A stretch of 44,247 nt of DNA from Domibacillus enclensis (GCF_900156125.1 NZ_FTLX01000015.1:1-44247); one strand, 5' to 3'; positions 32,577 to 41,681 are shown, counted from the first letter of the stretch. Made by a program: numbers and translations. Notes: generated from the sequence alone by a model not told the origin.

Positions 32577-33743
32577 ATGAAAAAACAGCCTGTTTTGTTT
32601 CTCAGCTTGTTTTTATTCTTTTTTCATTCATCCGTCGCAATGACGGCGACGTTTCTGCCCTCCTATTTTCAGGAGAAAGGGTTGTCTGCGTCGGAAATCG
32701 GCTGGCTGATGGCCATCGGTCCCTTTATGGCTCTTTTTTCACAGCCGTTTTGGGGTTATATGAGCGATAAATACAAAACGGTGAAGCGGATCGTCATGAT
32801 TTGTTCAGGAAGCCTGATCGTGATGAGCTTCTTTTTGTTTCAAGCGGATTCGTTTTGGATGCTCATGCTAATCGCTGCTATTTTCTTTTCCTTTCAATCG
32901 CCGGTTGGAGCGCTTGGAGACAGCTTGTCGCAAAAAACAGCTGTGCTGCATCGCGTTCAATTCGGACAAATCCGAATGTGGGGGTCGGTCGGCTTTGCCG
33001 TTACCTCTCTGTTAGGCGGCTTTATATTAGGACAGGTGGGACTTGACTACTTGTTTTATTTGTTTCTTACGTATGCCATTTTGACATTCGCTGTGATTCA
33101 GAAAATAAGTGATGTCACCGCTTCATCTAAAATCATTAATATGAAGGAAGCGGCTAAAGTGGTCAGCAATCCCTCTTTTTTATGGTTTTTAGTCATTATT
33201 ATGCTGGTGACCATCACTCATCGTGCGAATGATATGTTTATCGGGTTATATGTAACAGAGCTCGGCGGCAGTGAATCACAAATTGGACTGGCCTGGTTTA
33301 TGGGGGTGGCGTCTGAGGCGGCTATTTTTATGTTCAGTGCCTACTGGATCCGCTTGTTCAAGCGGAATATCACATTCGTTATTCTGGCAGCCGGCCTGTA
33401 TGGGGTACGCTGGATGCTTTATGCCCTGGCGACAGAACCCATTCATTTGATTTTACTGCAGCCGCTTCATGGCCTGACGTTCGGTGTGTTTTATTTATGC
33501 ACGTTTCAAATTGTAACGAAAATCATGCCAGAAGAGTTTCTGGCAACCGGCCAGATGGTGTTTATCTCCGCTTTCTTCGGGCTTTCCGGTATCATCGGAT
33601 CGCTTGGCGGCGGCTGGATGATTGATTGGACAGGCGGCGCAGCTGACCTTTATCAGCTCCTTGGCTGGTTTGCTTTCGCGGGCTGCATCGGCCTTGTTCT
33701 TTATGATCAGACAGGTAGAAAAAAAGAATTAAAAAAGAGTTAA
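32577..33743 (+). CDS. MFS transporter, LacY/nucleoside-symporter-like (MFS_1_like)
   Basis: A 388-residue membrane protein with about twelve hydrophobic segments. Features are EIGWLMAIGPFMALFSQPFW in the first half, the conserved loop GYMSDKYKTVKR, GQIRMWGSVGFA near the middle, and LLQPLHGLTFGVFY in the second half; the G-x-R-x-W-G-S-x-G pattern is typical of the LacY/NupG-like group. It could carry a sugar or nucleoside; the substrate is not visible. GGAGG precedes the ATG. Its place between msmX and the rhamnose genes raises the possibility of rhamnose uptake, but nothing in the sequence proves it. Confidence 0.8.
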   Translation: MKKQPVLFLSLFLFFFHSSVAMTATFLPSYFQEKGLSASEIGWLMAIGPFMALFSQPFWGYMSDKYKTVKRIVMICSGSLIVMSFFLFQADSFWMLMLIAAIFFSFQSPVGALGDSLSQKTAVLHRVQFGQIRMWGSVGFAVTSLLGGFILGQVGLDYLFYLFLTYAILTFAVIQKISDVTASSKIINMKEAAKVVSNPSFLWFLVIIMLVTITHRANDMFIGLYVTELGGSESQIGLAWFMGVASEAAIFMFSAYWIRLFKRNITFVILAAGLYGVRWMLYALATEPIHLILLQPLHGLTFGVFYLCTFQIVTKIMPEEFLATGQMVFISAFFGLSGIIGSLGGGWMIDWTGGAADLYQLLGWFAFAGCIGLVLYDQTGRKKELKKS

Positions 33744-33759
33744 AAAAGCGGTTTCATTC

Positions 33760-34101
33760 TCGGTGAAGCGGGTAGTTAATAAGTACAGACATACAAAAAG
33801 GAATGCACAAGGGCAATAGCAGCATCCGAATCTTTAGATCGGATGAAACGATGACTTGAAGCCTTTATTCCTGAAACTGAAACGAAAGAACGGTATTCGT
33901 TCAGCCTTGTATGGACTGTACAGGATGAATGATTTGCTTAAAAGCGGTGAAGTGGAAAACTCACCGACTGAATCGACTTAGCGGTTCCTGCGAATAGGCA
34001 GAGTTGACTGCTGAAAGGTTGAGCAGATCTTCTCCAGCGAATTCCCGCTTCATAATGGGAATGAGAGAAGCCTATGCCGGGAGTCTGGCACAGGCTTTTT
34101 T
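33760..34101 (+). ncRNA. structured non-coding RNA candidate before the rhamnose operon
   Basis: The 491 bases between 33743 and 34235 hold no supportable gene. Pairings seen: CATCCGA (33823) with TCGGATG (33839), enclosed by AGGAAT (33799) with ATTCCT (33867); CGGTGA (33945) with TCACCG (33961); CTGCT (34008) with AGCAG (34022); CTTCTC (34029) with GAGAAG (34065), enclosing ATTCCC (34041) with GGGAAT (34057); then an intrinsic terminator at 34070-34101. No match to T-box, TPP, SAM, c-di-GMP, 6S, SRP, tmRNA or RNase P signatures that I know. The 5' end is a guess and no good promoter was seen. A 43-codon open stretch (33847-33978) lacks a credible start. Confidence 0.4.
34070..34101 (+). terminator. 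first of two consecutive terminators
   Basis: GCCTATGCC at 34070-34078 pairs with GGCACAGGC at 34087-34095 (one mismatch), followed by TTTTTT. Confidence 0.8.
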
Positions 34102-34107
34102 CATTTT

Positions 34108-34138
34108 AGAGCCTCTCCAATTCGGAGAGGCTCTTTTA
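34108..34138 (+). terminator. second consecutive terminator
   Basis: AGAGCCTCTCC at 34108-34118 pairs perfectly with GGAGAGGCTCT at 34124-34134, followed by T residues. It insulates the rhamnose promoter from the upstream region. Confidence 0.85.
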
Positions 34139-34155
34139 TATTGGAAAATAAATAA

Positions 34156-34169
34156 TAAAAACGTATTCA
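34156..34169 (+). promoter_or_regulatory. cre-like site at the rhaEW promoter
   Basis: TAAAAACGTATTCA matches the cre consensus at 13 of 14 positions and overlaps the -35, consistent with CcpA repression of rhamnose catabolism. Confidence 0.6.
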
Positions 34170-34181
34170 AAAATAAACAAA
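34164..34181 (+). promoter_or_regulatory. rhamnose-regulon element, copy 1
   Basis: TATTCAAAAATAAACAAA, 18 bases, is identical to 41051-41068 in front of the Dabb gene and at the same place relative to the promoter. Likely the binding site of a local regulator not encoded in this window. Confidence 0.6.
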
Positions 34182-34194
34182 TGTATAGTACAAT
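34166..34194 (+). promoter_or_regulatory. promoter of the rhaEW-rhaB-rhaA operon
   Basis: TTCAAA at 34166-34171, 17 bases, TACAAT at 34189-34194. The shared element and the cre-like site both overlap its -35 side. Confidence 0.65.
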
Positions 34195-34234
34195 GAAACA
34201 AACATAAATAAAGATTTATAAAGGAGAAAACCAA

Positions 34235-36301
34235 ATGGTCAAAAACTTGTGGAATTCAAATGAAGCGTCATCGAAATCAGGTGTAGAAGAACTGGTTTAC
34301 CGTTCAAATTTAATCGGCTCAGACCGTGCTGTATGCAACTGGGGCGGCGGCAATACGTCAATGAAAACAATCGAAACAGATTTCCGCGGCCGCGACGTTG
34401 AAGTGATGTGGGTAAAAGGAAGCGGCTCCGATCTGGCTACGATGAAAGCTGGAAACTTCACAGGCTTAAACCTGGAAGACATCCGCCCGCTGATCGAGCG
34501 TGAAGAAATGCCGGATGCAGAAATGGTGGACTACTTGACTCATTGCATGATCGACAGCAAGCATCCGCGTATGTCTATTGAAACGCTGCTGCACGCATTC
34601 CTGCCGTTCAAGCACGTTGACCATACGCACCCGGATGCCATTATCAGTATTGCCTGCGCGGACAATGGAAAAGAAGTCGCAAAAGAGATTTTTGGCGATC
34701 GTTTTGTGTGGGTCCCGTATGTCCGTCCTGGCTTTACGCTGTCTAAAATGATTGCAGACGGAGTAAAAGAAAACCCGAATGCAGAGCTGGTTATCATGGA
34801 AAAGCACGGTCTTGTCACGTGGGGAGAAACGTCAGAGGAAGCATATAACCAGACAATCAACATTATTAATGAAGCGGAAAGCTATATTCAAAACAAACAA
34901 AAAGAAACAGATACATTTGGTGGACAAGCCTATGAGGCACTTTCTGAAAAAGAGCGGCAGCGCGTACTAGCAGCGGTGATGCCGGTCATTCGCGGATCAG
35001 TGAGCGATGAAAAGAAAATGCTGCTCACGTACGATGACGCAGACGATGTCCTCGAGTTCGTCAACAGCAAGGATGCCGGGACGTTGTCTCAGGTAGGAGC
35101 AGCGTGCCCGGACCACCTTGTCCACACAAAAATGAAGCCGCTGTATATTGACTGGAACCCGCAAAGCGGCACAACAGAAGAGCTGATTGAAAAAGTAAAA
35201 GCAGGGGTGGAGCAGTTTAAAGCCGACTATAAAACGTACTTCGAGCAAAATCAACATGAGGGTGACGTTATGTTTGAAGCTGCACCGCGCGTCACATTGA
35301 TTCCGGGAGTCGGCATGGTCAACTCCGGCAAAAATATCACAATGGCGAATGTGAGCGGCGCCCTGTATCATCGTGCGATTTCTGTCATGAAAGGATCGAC
35401 AGCGCTTGGCGAATTTGTATCTTTAAGTGAAAATGAATCGTACAACGTCGAATACTGGCCTCTGGAATTATACAAGCTGTCTCTTGCACCAGCAGAAGCA
35501 GAGTTTTCCCGTAAGGTCGCGTTCATCACGGGAGGTGCCGGCGGAATTGGCAGCGCAACAGCCCGCCGTCTTGTTTCAGAAGGTGCCCACGTTGTACTCG
35601 CCGACTTAAATCTTGAGGGAGCGGAAAAAGTCGCTGCCGAGATCAACGAGCAATACAAGGAACAGCGTGCGGTTGCTGTTCAAATGGATGTGACGAGTGA
35701 GGAGCAGGTTGAGGCCGCCTTCGCCAAGGCGGCATTGACGTTTGGCGGTGTGGACTCTATCGTGAACAATGCCGGACTGGCAACGTCAAGCCCTTTTGAT
35801 GAAACGTCACTGAAGGAATGGAACTTGAATATGAATGTGCTTGGTACAGGCTATTTTCTTGTCGCACGTGAAGCCTTTAAACAAATGAAGCAGCAGGGAA
35901 CGGGCGGCAACATGGTATTCGTCGGCTCTAAAAATTCGGTATACGCAGGCAAAAACGCTTCTGCCTACAGCTCAGTTAAAGCGCTGGAAACACATTTGGC
36001 TCGCTGTATTGCAGCTGAAGGGGGCGAATTTGGCATCCGTGTGAATTCAGTGCTTCCAGACGCTGTGCTTCAAGGTTCTGCGATTTGGGGGTCAAACTGG
36101 CGTAATGAACGTGCAGCAGCGTACGGAATTGAGCCGGATCAATTAGAGGATCATTACAAAAAACGCACAACATTGCTTGTAAATATTTACCCGTCTGATA
36201 TCGCAGAATCGATTGCCTTTTTCGCTTCCTCAAAAGCAGACAAAACAACAGGCTGTATGATTACGGTTGACGGTGGCGTACCGGCAGCATTTACACGATA
36301 A
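34235..36301 (+). CDS. rhaEW: bifunctional L-rhamnulose-1-phosphate aldolase / L-lactaldehyde dehydrogenase RhaEW (YuxG)
   Basis: A 688-residue fused enzyme. The first ~420 residues are a class II aldolase domain with zinc-site histidines around HVDHTHPD (near 130) and EKHGLVTWG. The rest, from about 428, is a short-chain dehydrogenase with TGGAGGIGSA (NAD site), NNAGLATS and the catalytic YSSVK near 577. The aldolase splits rhamnulose-1-phosphate into dihydroxyacetone phosphate and lactaldehyde, and the second domain oxidises or reduces the lactaldehyde. Length equals that of Bacillus YuxG. AAGGAG precedes the ATG. First gene of the rhamnose operon. Confidence 0.92.
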   Translation: MVKNLWNSNEASSKSGVEELVYRSNLIGSDRAVCNWGGGNTSMKTIETDFRGRDVEVMWVKGSGSDLATMKAGNFTGLNLEDIRPLIEREEMPDAEMVDYLTHCMIDSKHPRMSIETLLHAFLPFKHVDHTHPDAIISIACADNGKEVAKEIFGDRFVWVPYVRPGFTLSKMIADGVKENPNAELVIMEKHGLVTWGETSEEAYNQTINIINEAESYIQNKQKETDTFGGQAYEALSEKERQRVLAAVMPVIRGSVSDEKKMLLTYDDADDVLEFVNSKDAGTLSQVGAACPDHLVHTKMKPLYIDWNPQSGTTEELIEKVKAGVEQFKADYKTYFEQNQHEGDVMFEAAPRVTLIPGVGMVNSGKNITMANVSGALYHRAISVMKGSTALGEFVSLSENESYNVEYWPLELYKLSLAPAEAEFSRKVAFITGGAGGIGSATARRLVSEGAHVVLADLNLEGAEKVAAEINEQYKEQRAVAVQMDVTSEEQVEAAFAKAALTFGGVDSIVNNAGLATSSPFDETSLKEWNLNMNVLGTGYFLVAREAFKQMKQQGTGGNMVFVGSKNSVYAGKNASAYSSVKALETHLARCIAAEGGEFGIRVNSVLPDAVLQGSAIWGSNWRNERAAAYGIEPDQLEDHYKKRTTLLVNIYPSDIAESIAFFASSKADKTTGCMITVDGGVPAAFTR

Positions 36302-36315
36302 TAAAGGAAACGGGC

Positions 36316-36337
36316 GCATTTCTGCACGCAGAAATGC
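36316..36337 (+). other. intra-operon hairpin between rhaEW and rhaB
   Basis: GCATTTCTG at 36316-36324 pairs with CAGAAATGC at 36329-36337 around CACG. A short T-stretch (CTCTTTTC) follows after three bases. It may lower read-through or mark an RNA-processing point. Confidence 0.5.
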
Positions 36338-36368
36338 TGCTCTTTTCGACCAAGCAGGAGTGATCAAG

Positions 36369-37823
36369 ATGACGCATGCAGCGATTGATATTGGCGCATC
36401 AAGTGGGCGGCTCATTATTGGAGAAATGAAAGACGGAAAGCTTCATATGAAGGAAGTCCACCGTTTCGCAAATGGATTCACTGAAAAAAAGGGAACGGCT
36501 TATTGGGATATCGATCATTTAGTGAGAGAAGTTGTGAAAGGGCTTGCGGAAGTGAAGCGGCTCGGCTACGCATCCGTCACAGCCGGAATCGATACGTGGG
36601 CGGTCGATTACGTCCTCGTTGATGAACAGGGAAAACGGCTCCAGGAGGTCGTCGCCTATCGCGATAGCCGGACGGAGCACACCATTGAAAAAGTAACCAG
36701 TATCATCCCGAAAAACGTTATTTATGAAAAAACAGGCATTCAGTTTTTGCCTTTTAATACGTTATTTCAATTATATGAAGAAGATAAAGAGCTGCTTCAA
36801 AAAGCAAAGCATATTTTGCTCGTGCCAGATTACCTGGGCTTTTGTCTGACTGGGCGCGCTGTGACAGAAGCGACAAACGCGTCGACTATGCAGCTGCTGA
36901 ATGTAGCAGGGCAGGATTTTGATCAGGAGCTCCTCGACCTCTTATCCATTCAACGAAACCAGTTTGCCCCGCTTGTCGGGCCGGGAGAAAAATTGGGTCC
37001 GTTGCGAAAGGAGACATTTCCTGAATACGATTTGCCTGATTGTGAATTTTATACGGTGGGCTCACATGACACCGCCTCTGCTATTGCCGGAACGCCAGGA
37101 TTTGGAGAAGAGTGGGCGTATTTAAGCAGCGGTACGTGGTCGCTGCTTGGAATTGAATCCGCTGCCCCGATTACAAATCCGCTTGCTTATGAAGACAACT
37201 ATACGAATGAATGGGGTGTTTTTGGAACATACCGCTTTTTGAAAAACATTATGGGCATGTGGGTGATGCAGGAGGTACGGCGCCATCTGCCGCAGGACTA
37301 CAATTTCGCTGAATTTGTGGAGGAAGCAAAAAAAGTGGAGCCGTATCAGCAGTTTGTGAATTTTAACGAGGACCGTTTTTTAAACTCGTTGAATATGGTG
37401 GACGAAATCAAAGTCTATTGCCGTGAAACAAATCAGCCTGTGCCGGAAACACCAGGGGAGCTCGCTTCCTGTGTGTATAGCAATCTGGCGATTATTTATG
37501 CCATCGCGATAAACGACCTGCAAAAGATTACAGGTCATTCTGTAAACCGTCTTCATATCGTCGGCGGCGGGTCGAACAATGCACTGCTCAATCAGATGAC
37601 CGCTGATATGAGCGGCAAGGCCGTTTTAGCGGGGCCATCTGAAGCAACCGCCATCGGAAACCTCATTATGCAGATGATCGCAGCAGGTGAACTAGCTGAC
37701 CTCGAGGAAGGAAGACAGCTGATCAGCCATTCATTCCCGCTTGTCTCCTTTCAGCCTGCTTCAGTCAATCGGGACGAACGGATTCAGGAATTTCAATTAA
37801 AAACCGGCAAACAGCCTATTTAA
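36369..37823 (+). CDS. rhaB: rhamnulokinase
   Basis: A 484-residue sugar kinase of the FGGY family; it phosphorylates L-rhamnulose at O1 with ATP. Features are the phosphate-1 motif [13 protein letters not shown] at the N-terminus, [33 protein letters not shown] and the C-terminal adenosine motif [15 protein letters not shown]. Length is normal. The ATG at 36369 has AGGAG upstream; an in-frame ATG at 36267 lies inside rhaEW and has no ribosome site. Seventeen bases separate it from rhaA. Confidence 0.93.
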   Translation: MTHAAIDIGASSGRLIIGEMKDGKLHMKEVHRFANGFTEKKGTAYWDIDHLVREVVKGLAEVKRLGYASVTAGIDTWAVDYVLVDEQGKRLQEVVAYRDSRTEHTIEKVTSIIPKNVIYEKTGIQFLPFNTLFQLYEEDKELLQKAKHILLVPDYLGFCLTGRAVTEATNASTMQLLNVAGQDFDQELLDLLSIQRNQFAPLVGPGEKLGPLRKETFPEYDLPDCEFYTVGSHDTASAIAGTPGFGEEWAYLSSGTWSLLGIESAAPITNPLAYEDNYTNEWGVFGTYRFLKNIMGMWVMQEVRRHLPQDYNFAEFVEEAKKVEPYQQFVNFNEDRFLNSLNMVDEIKVYCRETNQPVPETPGELASCVYSNLAIIYAIAINDLQKITGHSVNRLHIVGGGSNNALLNQMTADMSGKAVLAGPSEATAIGNLIMQMIAAGELADLEEGRQLISHSFPLVSFQPASVNRDERIQEFQLKTGKQPI

Positions 37824-37839
37824 AAAGGAGCACGAGTCA

Positions 37840-39093
37840 ATGTCTGTAAAACAACAATATGAATCAGCGAAACAAGCGTATTCCAAGTGGGGCATCGATG
37901 TAGATGCTGCGCTTGACACATTAAAGAGTGTACCGATTTCGATTCATTGCTGGCAGGGCGATGATATTGGCGGGTTTGAAGTGAATAAAAGCGAGCTGTC
38001 CGGCGGAATTGACGTGACCGGTAATTATCCTGGAAAGGCGACGACACCAGAGGAGCTTCGGGCCGACTTAGAAAAAGCCCTTTCGCTTATTCCAGGAACA
38101 CATCGTGTCAACCTGCATGCGCTGTATGCCGAAACAAACGGTGAAGCAGTGGACCGGGACCAGCTGAAGCCGGAGCACTTTGAGAATTGGGTGAACTGGG
38201 CGAAGGAACACGGTCTAGGCCTTGATTTTAATCCGACTCTTTTCTCGCATGAAAAAGCAGCAGACGGCTTAACTCTTTCACACCCTGATGAGGACATCCG
38301 CCGGTTCTGGATCGATCACTGCATCGCTTCCCGCAAAATCGGCGAGCATTTTGGCCGGGAGCTCGGCACACCTTGTTTAACAAACGTGTGGATTCCAGAT
38401 GGCTACAAGGATATTCCGAGTGACCGCCTGACACCGCGCAAGCGTTTAAAAGAATCACTTGACGAGATTTTCGCCGAAGACATTGACGAGCAATATCATT
38501 TAGATGCCGTTGAAAGCAAGGTGTTCGGCATCGGCTCCGAGTCATATGTCGTCGGATCGCACGAATTCTACCTCGGCTACGCATTAAAAAACAACAAGCT
38601 CTGTCTGCTTGATACAGGCCACTATCATCCAACTGAAACGGTATCGAATAAAATTTCATCGATGCTGCTGTACTCAGATAAATTGGCGCTTCACGTTTCA
38701 CGACCCGTTCGATGGGACAGTGACCACGTTGTCATTTTGGACGATGAGCTTCGTGAAATTGCACTGGAGATTGTCCGCAACGATGCGCTGGGCAAGGTGA
38801 TTATCGGCCTGGACTTTTTTGACGCCAGCATTAACCGTGTCGCAGCCTGGACCATCGGCACCCGCAATATGGTTAAAGCACTTCTGTATGCGCTGCTTGT
38901 ACCGAATGATCATTTAAAGCAGCTTCAGGAGGAAGGGAACTTCACGGATCGTCTTGCCCTCATGGAAGAATTCAAAACCTATCCATTTGGCGCCGTCTGG
39001 GACTACTACTGTGAGCAAATGAACGTACCTGTTCAAGAGGCGTGGTTAAATGAAGTAAAGGAATATGAAAAAGCCGTGTTGTCGAAACGTTAA
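37840..39093 (+). CDS. rhaA: L-rhamnose isomerase
   Basis: A 417-residue isomerase, normal family length, converting L-rhamnose to L-rhamnulose with a divalent metal. Family signatures: [53 protein letters not shown] and [23 protein letters not shown] precedes the ATG. Last gene of the rhaEW-rhaB-rhaA unit and followed by a strong terminator. Confidence 0.95.
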   Translation: MSVKQQYESAKQAYSKWGIDVDAALDTLKSVPISIHCWQGDDIGGFEVNKSELSGGIDVTGNYPGKATTPEELRADLEKALSLIPGTHRVNLHALYAETNGEAVDRDQLKPEHFENWVNWAKEHGLGLDFNPTLFSHEKAADGLTLSHPDEDIRRFWIDHCIASRKIGEHFGRELGTPCLTNVWIPDGYKDIPSDRLTPRKRLKESLDEIFAEDIDEQYHLDAVESKVFGIGSESYVVGSHEFYLGYALKNNKLCLLDTGHYHPTETVSNKISSMLLYSDKLALHVSRPVRWDSDHVVILDDELREIALEIVRNDALGKVIIGLDFFDASINRVAAWTIGTRNMVKALLYALLVPNDHLKQLQEEGNFTDRLALMEEFKTYPFGAVWDYYCEQMNVPVQEAWLNEVKEYEKAVLSKR

Positions 39094-39095
39094 AG

Positions 39096-39130
39096 AAAAG
39101 CAGAGAATTCGTTTGAATTCTCTGCTTTTT
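39096..39130 (+). terminator. terminator of the rhamnose operon
   Basis: A perfect 15-bp stem (AAAAGCAGAGAATTC at 39096-39110 with its complement at 39115-39129) around GTTT, ending in T residues. Confidence 0.9.
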
Positions 39131-39152
39131 CAAAAAATATTAACTGGGTATA

Positions 39153-39181
39153 TTGACGCAGGGACGATCGTTTGGTATTTT
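39153..39181 (+). promoter_or_regulatory. promoter of the chemoreceptor gene
   Basis: TTGACG at 39153-39158, 17 bases, TATTTT at 39176-39181. It looks like sigma-A rather than the sigma-D motility form. The in-frame TTG at 39172 falls within the promoter, which excludes it as a start. Confidence 0.5.
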
Positions 39182-39204
39182 TAGTAGGATGGGATGGTGA
39201 GAGA

Positions 39205-41037
39205 ATGGAAAGCAAGCGTATTCAAATGGGGAAAAAACCGGCTAAAAAAAGAGAGCCGAAGCAAAAAAAAGGGAAAAGCAATGTTTTTTTGTTTAAGAAA
39301 AAAGCAAAACAGCCCAGTCTCAAAAAAAGAAAAAAAGCCAGATTTTTAGATCAGCTTAAAATTAGTCAAACGTATGGGCTCGTTCTTGCTGGCGTTATTT
39401 TTTTGTTTATAGCTGCAAGCGCTTTCGCTGGCTCAATTTTGATGAATTTAAACAGCCAGATGGACGATCTAGAGCAAAAAGGCGATCAAGCCCTTGCGTT
39501 AAGTGAGATCGGTTCAGTGTTTCGTGCCAAGGATATGGTTGTTAGCGACTACATTTTTACAAAGGATGAGCGGCTGGTAGAAGAATTTGAAGTGCAAAAT
39601 AATCAGTTTAATGACTTAAAGGAACAGGTAGACTCGGTCATGAACACGCAGCAGCGTGAAGCAATCTTCCAGCAAATTTTATCAAGCAATGAAGAAATAA
39701 ATACTTTGTTTTTCGAGACAACGATCGACGCAGTGAAAGAAGAAAAAGAAAATATGATTATGTATTCGCGCATCCGGTCCGCGGACATTCGGAGCATGAC
39801 ACTGGAATATTTAACAGACCTTCAGGAAGATTTAAAAGCTGACTATACAGCTTCTGTTGCCAAGGCAAAAGCCGATTCAAAGCAAGCACTTATTATTTTA
39901 GTTCTATCTGTTTTGGCAGCCCTTCTAGTCAGCATCATCTTAACCGTCCTCATTGGCAGACGCGTGAATCGACAGTTAAATCGTGTTGTTCATAACAGCA
40001 GCGAGATTGCGAAAGGCAATTTGGCCGTATTACCGCTTGAAGGAAGCGGAAAAGGCGATATCGGCCAGCTCGTTTCTTCCACGAACTCAATTGCCGAGCA
40101 GCTGCGCGGCATCGTCAGTCAGCTTGTAGCGGTTGCAGGTGAAGTGAAAAAAGAAAGCCGGACGCTAAATACGATGTCAGATGAAGTGAAGGAAGGCAGC
40201 GGCCAAATCGCGGCGGCCATGAATGATTTAACGGATGGAGCGGGACAGCAGGCGGACGCAGCAGGCGAAATCAGCCAGTTGATTGAAATGCTCAACCAGG
40301 AAATTACGAAAACGCGTGAGGAAAGCGATGAACTAAAGGCAATGTCTGAGGATGTTCTGCTTATATCAGACGGCAGCCGGGCGCAGATCGCGGAGCTTGC
40401 CGAACAGATGGGCCAGATGACCCGTCTTGTGTCCAATTCAGTTCAAAAGATGAACGGATTAGAAAAAAGGACGGGCGAGATTTCGACACTTATTCAAGTG
40501 ATCCGAGACATTTCCGCTCAAACGAATTTGCTGGCCCTGAATGCGGCCATTGAAGCAGCACGTGCAGGTGAGCATGGCCGCGGTTTTGCAGTCGTGGCGG
40601 ATGAAGTACGGAAGCTTGCGGTTCAGGTAGACGAATCCATTAACGAAATCACGGGCATTATTTCCGGCGTTCAAAAAGAAACGGGCGCCGTTGTGACAAC
40701 CTTAAACGAAGGATACGAGCAAGTAGAAAAAGGCAGTGGAACGATGGAGAAAACGACCGGCACATTTGCAGGGATTATTGAATCTGTGACGAACATGGTC
40801 TCGAGAATTCAGTTGATTTCCAAGAGAATGGATACGTTAACAGACCGAAGCAATCAAATTAGCTCATCAAGCCAGTCGATTGCGTCGGTTTCCGAAGAAT
40901 CATCAGCCAACATTCAGCAAACAGCCGCTTCGTCCCAGCAGCTGAACGGATCAATGGAAGACATGAAAGGGAGTGCGGTATCCCTTCTTACTCTGTCCGA
41001 CGAGCTAGAGAATAAAGTAAAACAGTTCCAAGTATAA
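39205..41037 (+). CDS. methyl-accepting chemotaxis protein with a very basic N-terminal tail
   Basis: A 610-residue chemoreceptor. About 55 N-terminal residues are rich in Lys/Arg (for example [15 protein letters not shown] and SLKKRKKAR). Then come membrane segment 1 ([19 protein letters not shown]), an extracytoplasmic helical domain of about 150 residues, membrane segment 2 ([20 protein letters not shown]), HAMP and a long signalling domain. The kinase-control tip is intact: [38 protein letters not shown]. The short four-helix-type sensor carries no recognised Cache motif. The ATG at 39205 follows a weak GGTGAGAG. Between rhaA and the co-regulated Dabb gene it may sense rhamnose or a relative; inferred from location. 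Confidence 0.88.
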   Translation: MESKRIQMGKKPAKKREPKQKKGKSNVFLFKKKAKQPSLKKRKKARFLDQLKISQTYGLVLAGVIFLFIAASAFAGSILMNLNSQMDDLEQKGDQALALSEIGSVFRAKDMVVSDYIFTKDERLVEEFEVQNNQFNDLKEQVDSVMNTQQREAIFQQILSSNEEINTLFFETTIDAVKEEKENMIMYSRIRSADIRSMTLEYLTDLQEDLKADYTASVAKAKADSKQALIILVLSVLAALLVSIILTVLIGRRVNRQLNRVVHNSSEIAKGNLAVLPLEGSGKGDIGQLVSSTNSIAEQLRGIVSQLVAVAGEVKKESRTLNTMSDEVKEGSGQIAAAMNDLTDGAGQQADAAGEISQLIEMLNQEITKTREESDELKAMSEDVLLISDGSRAQIAELAEQMGQMTRLVSNSVQKMNGLEKRTGEISTLIQVIRDISAQTNLLALNAAIEAARAGEHGRGFAVVADEVRKLAVQVDESINEITGIISGVQKETGAVVTTLNEGYEQVEKGSGTMEKTTGTFAGIIESVTNMVSRIQLISKRMDTLTDRSNQISSSSQSIASVSEESSANIQQTAASSQQLNGSMEDMKGSAVSLLTLSDELENKVKQFQV

Positions 41038-41050
41038 AAAATAAAAAAGA

Positions 41051-41068
41051 TATTCAAAAATAAACAAA
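41051..41068 (+). promoter_or_regulatory. rhamnose-regulon element, copy 2
   Basis: TATTCAAAAATAAACAAA, identical to 34164-34181 and in the same position over the -35 and spacer. Confidence 0.6.
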
Positions 41069-41081
41069 AATAGTGTATACT
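41053..41081 (+). promoter_or_regulatory. promoter of the Dabb gene
   Basis: TTCAAA at 41053-41058, 17 bases, TATACT at 41076-41081. Same architecture as the rhaEW promoter. Confidence 0.65.
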
Positions 41082-41112
41082 AATATCAACCCTAAGTAAT
41101 AGCAATCAAACA

Positions 41113-41149
41113 AAAACAGAAGTGGACCCCCAATCCCTTCTGTTTTTCT
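41113..41149 (+). terminator. leader terminator/attenuator before the Dabb gene
   Basis: AAAACAGAAG at 41113-41122 pairs perfectly with CTTCTGTTTT at 41137-41146, followed by TCTTTT. It lies between promoter and coding start, so it either attenuates the gene or ends a short ~60-base RNA. No alternative anti-terminator pairing was obvious. Confidence 0.6.
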
Positions 41150-41217
41150 TTTGCATATTCCATCATAAAAAAGGGAATAAAGGGATTGAATCTAAAAAGA
41201 GGAAGGTGTCGCTGTAC

Positions 41218-41523
41218 ATGTATGAACACTTGGTCAGCTTTAAATTCAAAGAAGACGTATCACCTGAAAAGCAGCAGGAACTGGCGCTTCAGCTTTTAGC
41301 CTTTAAAGGAAAGATTCCTGGCATTCTGGAAGTCACAGCAGGCGTCAATGCAACGGAAGAAACAGATCGTGCGCAAGGCTATACGCTCGGGCTGCGCGTT
41401 TCCTTTAAAGACAAGGAAGCACTGGATGGCTACTTGCCTCACCCGGTTCACAAGGAATTCCTTGAAGCCATTGATGGGTTGATTGAAAATGTGATCGTGG
41501 TAGATTACGAAGTGGCATGGTAA
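41218..41523 (+). CDS. Dabb (stress-responsive alpha/beta barrel) family protein
   Basis: A 101-residue small protein with the Dabb fold: MYEHLVSFKFKEDVSPE at the start, LLAFKGKIPGILEVTAGVN, YTLGLRVSFKDKEALDGYLP, HPVHKEFLEAI and NVIVVDYEV at the end. Dabb proteins form dimeric ferredoxin-like barrels; biochemical roles vary. RhaM, the L-rhamnose mutarotase, has a similar dimeric barrel but belongs to another family. The shared promoter element suggests a role in rhamnose metabolism, perhaps an anomer-handling one; this is a guess. The ATG at 41218 follows GAGGAAGGTG; the frame extends upstream across the leader hairpin and is not coding there. Confidence 0.8.
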   Translation: MYEHLVSFKFKEDVSPEKQQELALQLLAFKGKIPGILEVTAGVNATEETDRAQGYTLGLRVSFKDKEALDGYLPHPVHKEFLEAIDGLIENVIVVDYEVAW

Positions 41524-41565
41524 AAAGTACGTTTACTTATTAATGGAAATTTAATGAATGACATG

Positions 41566-41598
41566 AAAAGAGCGTTTAATCATAAGCGCTCTTTTTTT
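41566..41598 (+). terminator. terminator after the Dabb gene
   Basis: AAAAGAGCG at 41566-41574 pairs with CGCTCTTTT at 41587-41595, followed by more T residues. Confidence 0.85.
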
Positions 41599-41622
41599 TG
41601 TGGACAAAATTCAAAAAACAGT

Positions 41623-41651
41623 TTGACAGCCCTTTCATTCCATTGTATTAT
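41623..41651 (+). promoter_or_regulatory. strong promoter of the SAF-oxidoreductase gene
   Basis: Consensus TTGACA at 41623-41628, 17 bases, TATTAT at 41646-41651. Two operator-like palindromes follow directly. Confidence 0.75.
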
Positions 41652-41664
41652 TCTAATTAACAAA

Positions 41665-41681
41665 TGATAATTAAATTATCA
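41665..41681. promoter_or_regulatory. palindromic operator at the SAF-oxidoreductase promoter
   Basis: TGATAATTAAATTATCA is a perfect 17-base palindrome just after the expected transcription start. It is a likely binding site for the SorC-type regulator at 43139. Confidence 0.6.

Noticed and set aside
32507-32770. An 87-codon plus-strand frame starting at the end of msmX
   Set aside because: It crosses the msmX terminator and overlaps the MFS gene in another frame.
33847-33978. A 43-codon stretch without stops, ending KSGEVENSPTEST
   Set aside because: No good start codon or ribosome site, and it overlaps several stems; kept only as a possible gene remnant in the structured RNA entry.
34004-34207. 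A 67-codon open frame before rhaEW
   Set aside because: It runs through two terminators and the rhamnose promoter; the RNA-structure reading explains the region better.
33744-34234. T-box, TPP, SAM, glycine or c-di-GMP riboswitch, 6S, SRP, tmRNA or RNase P RNA
   Set aside because: None of the conserved core motifs I know for these families is present; an Infernal search would be decisive.
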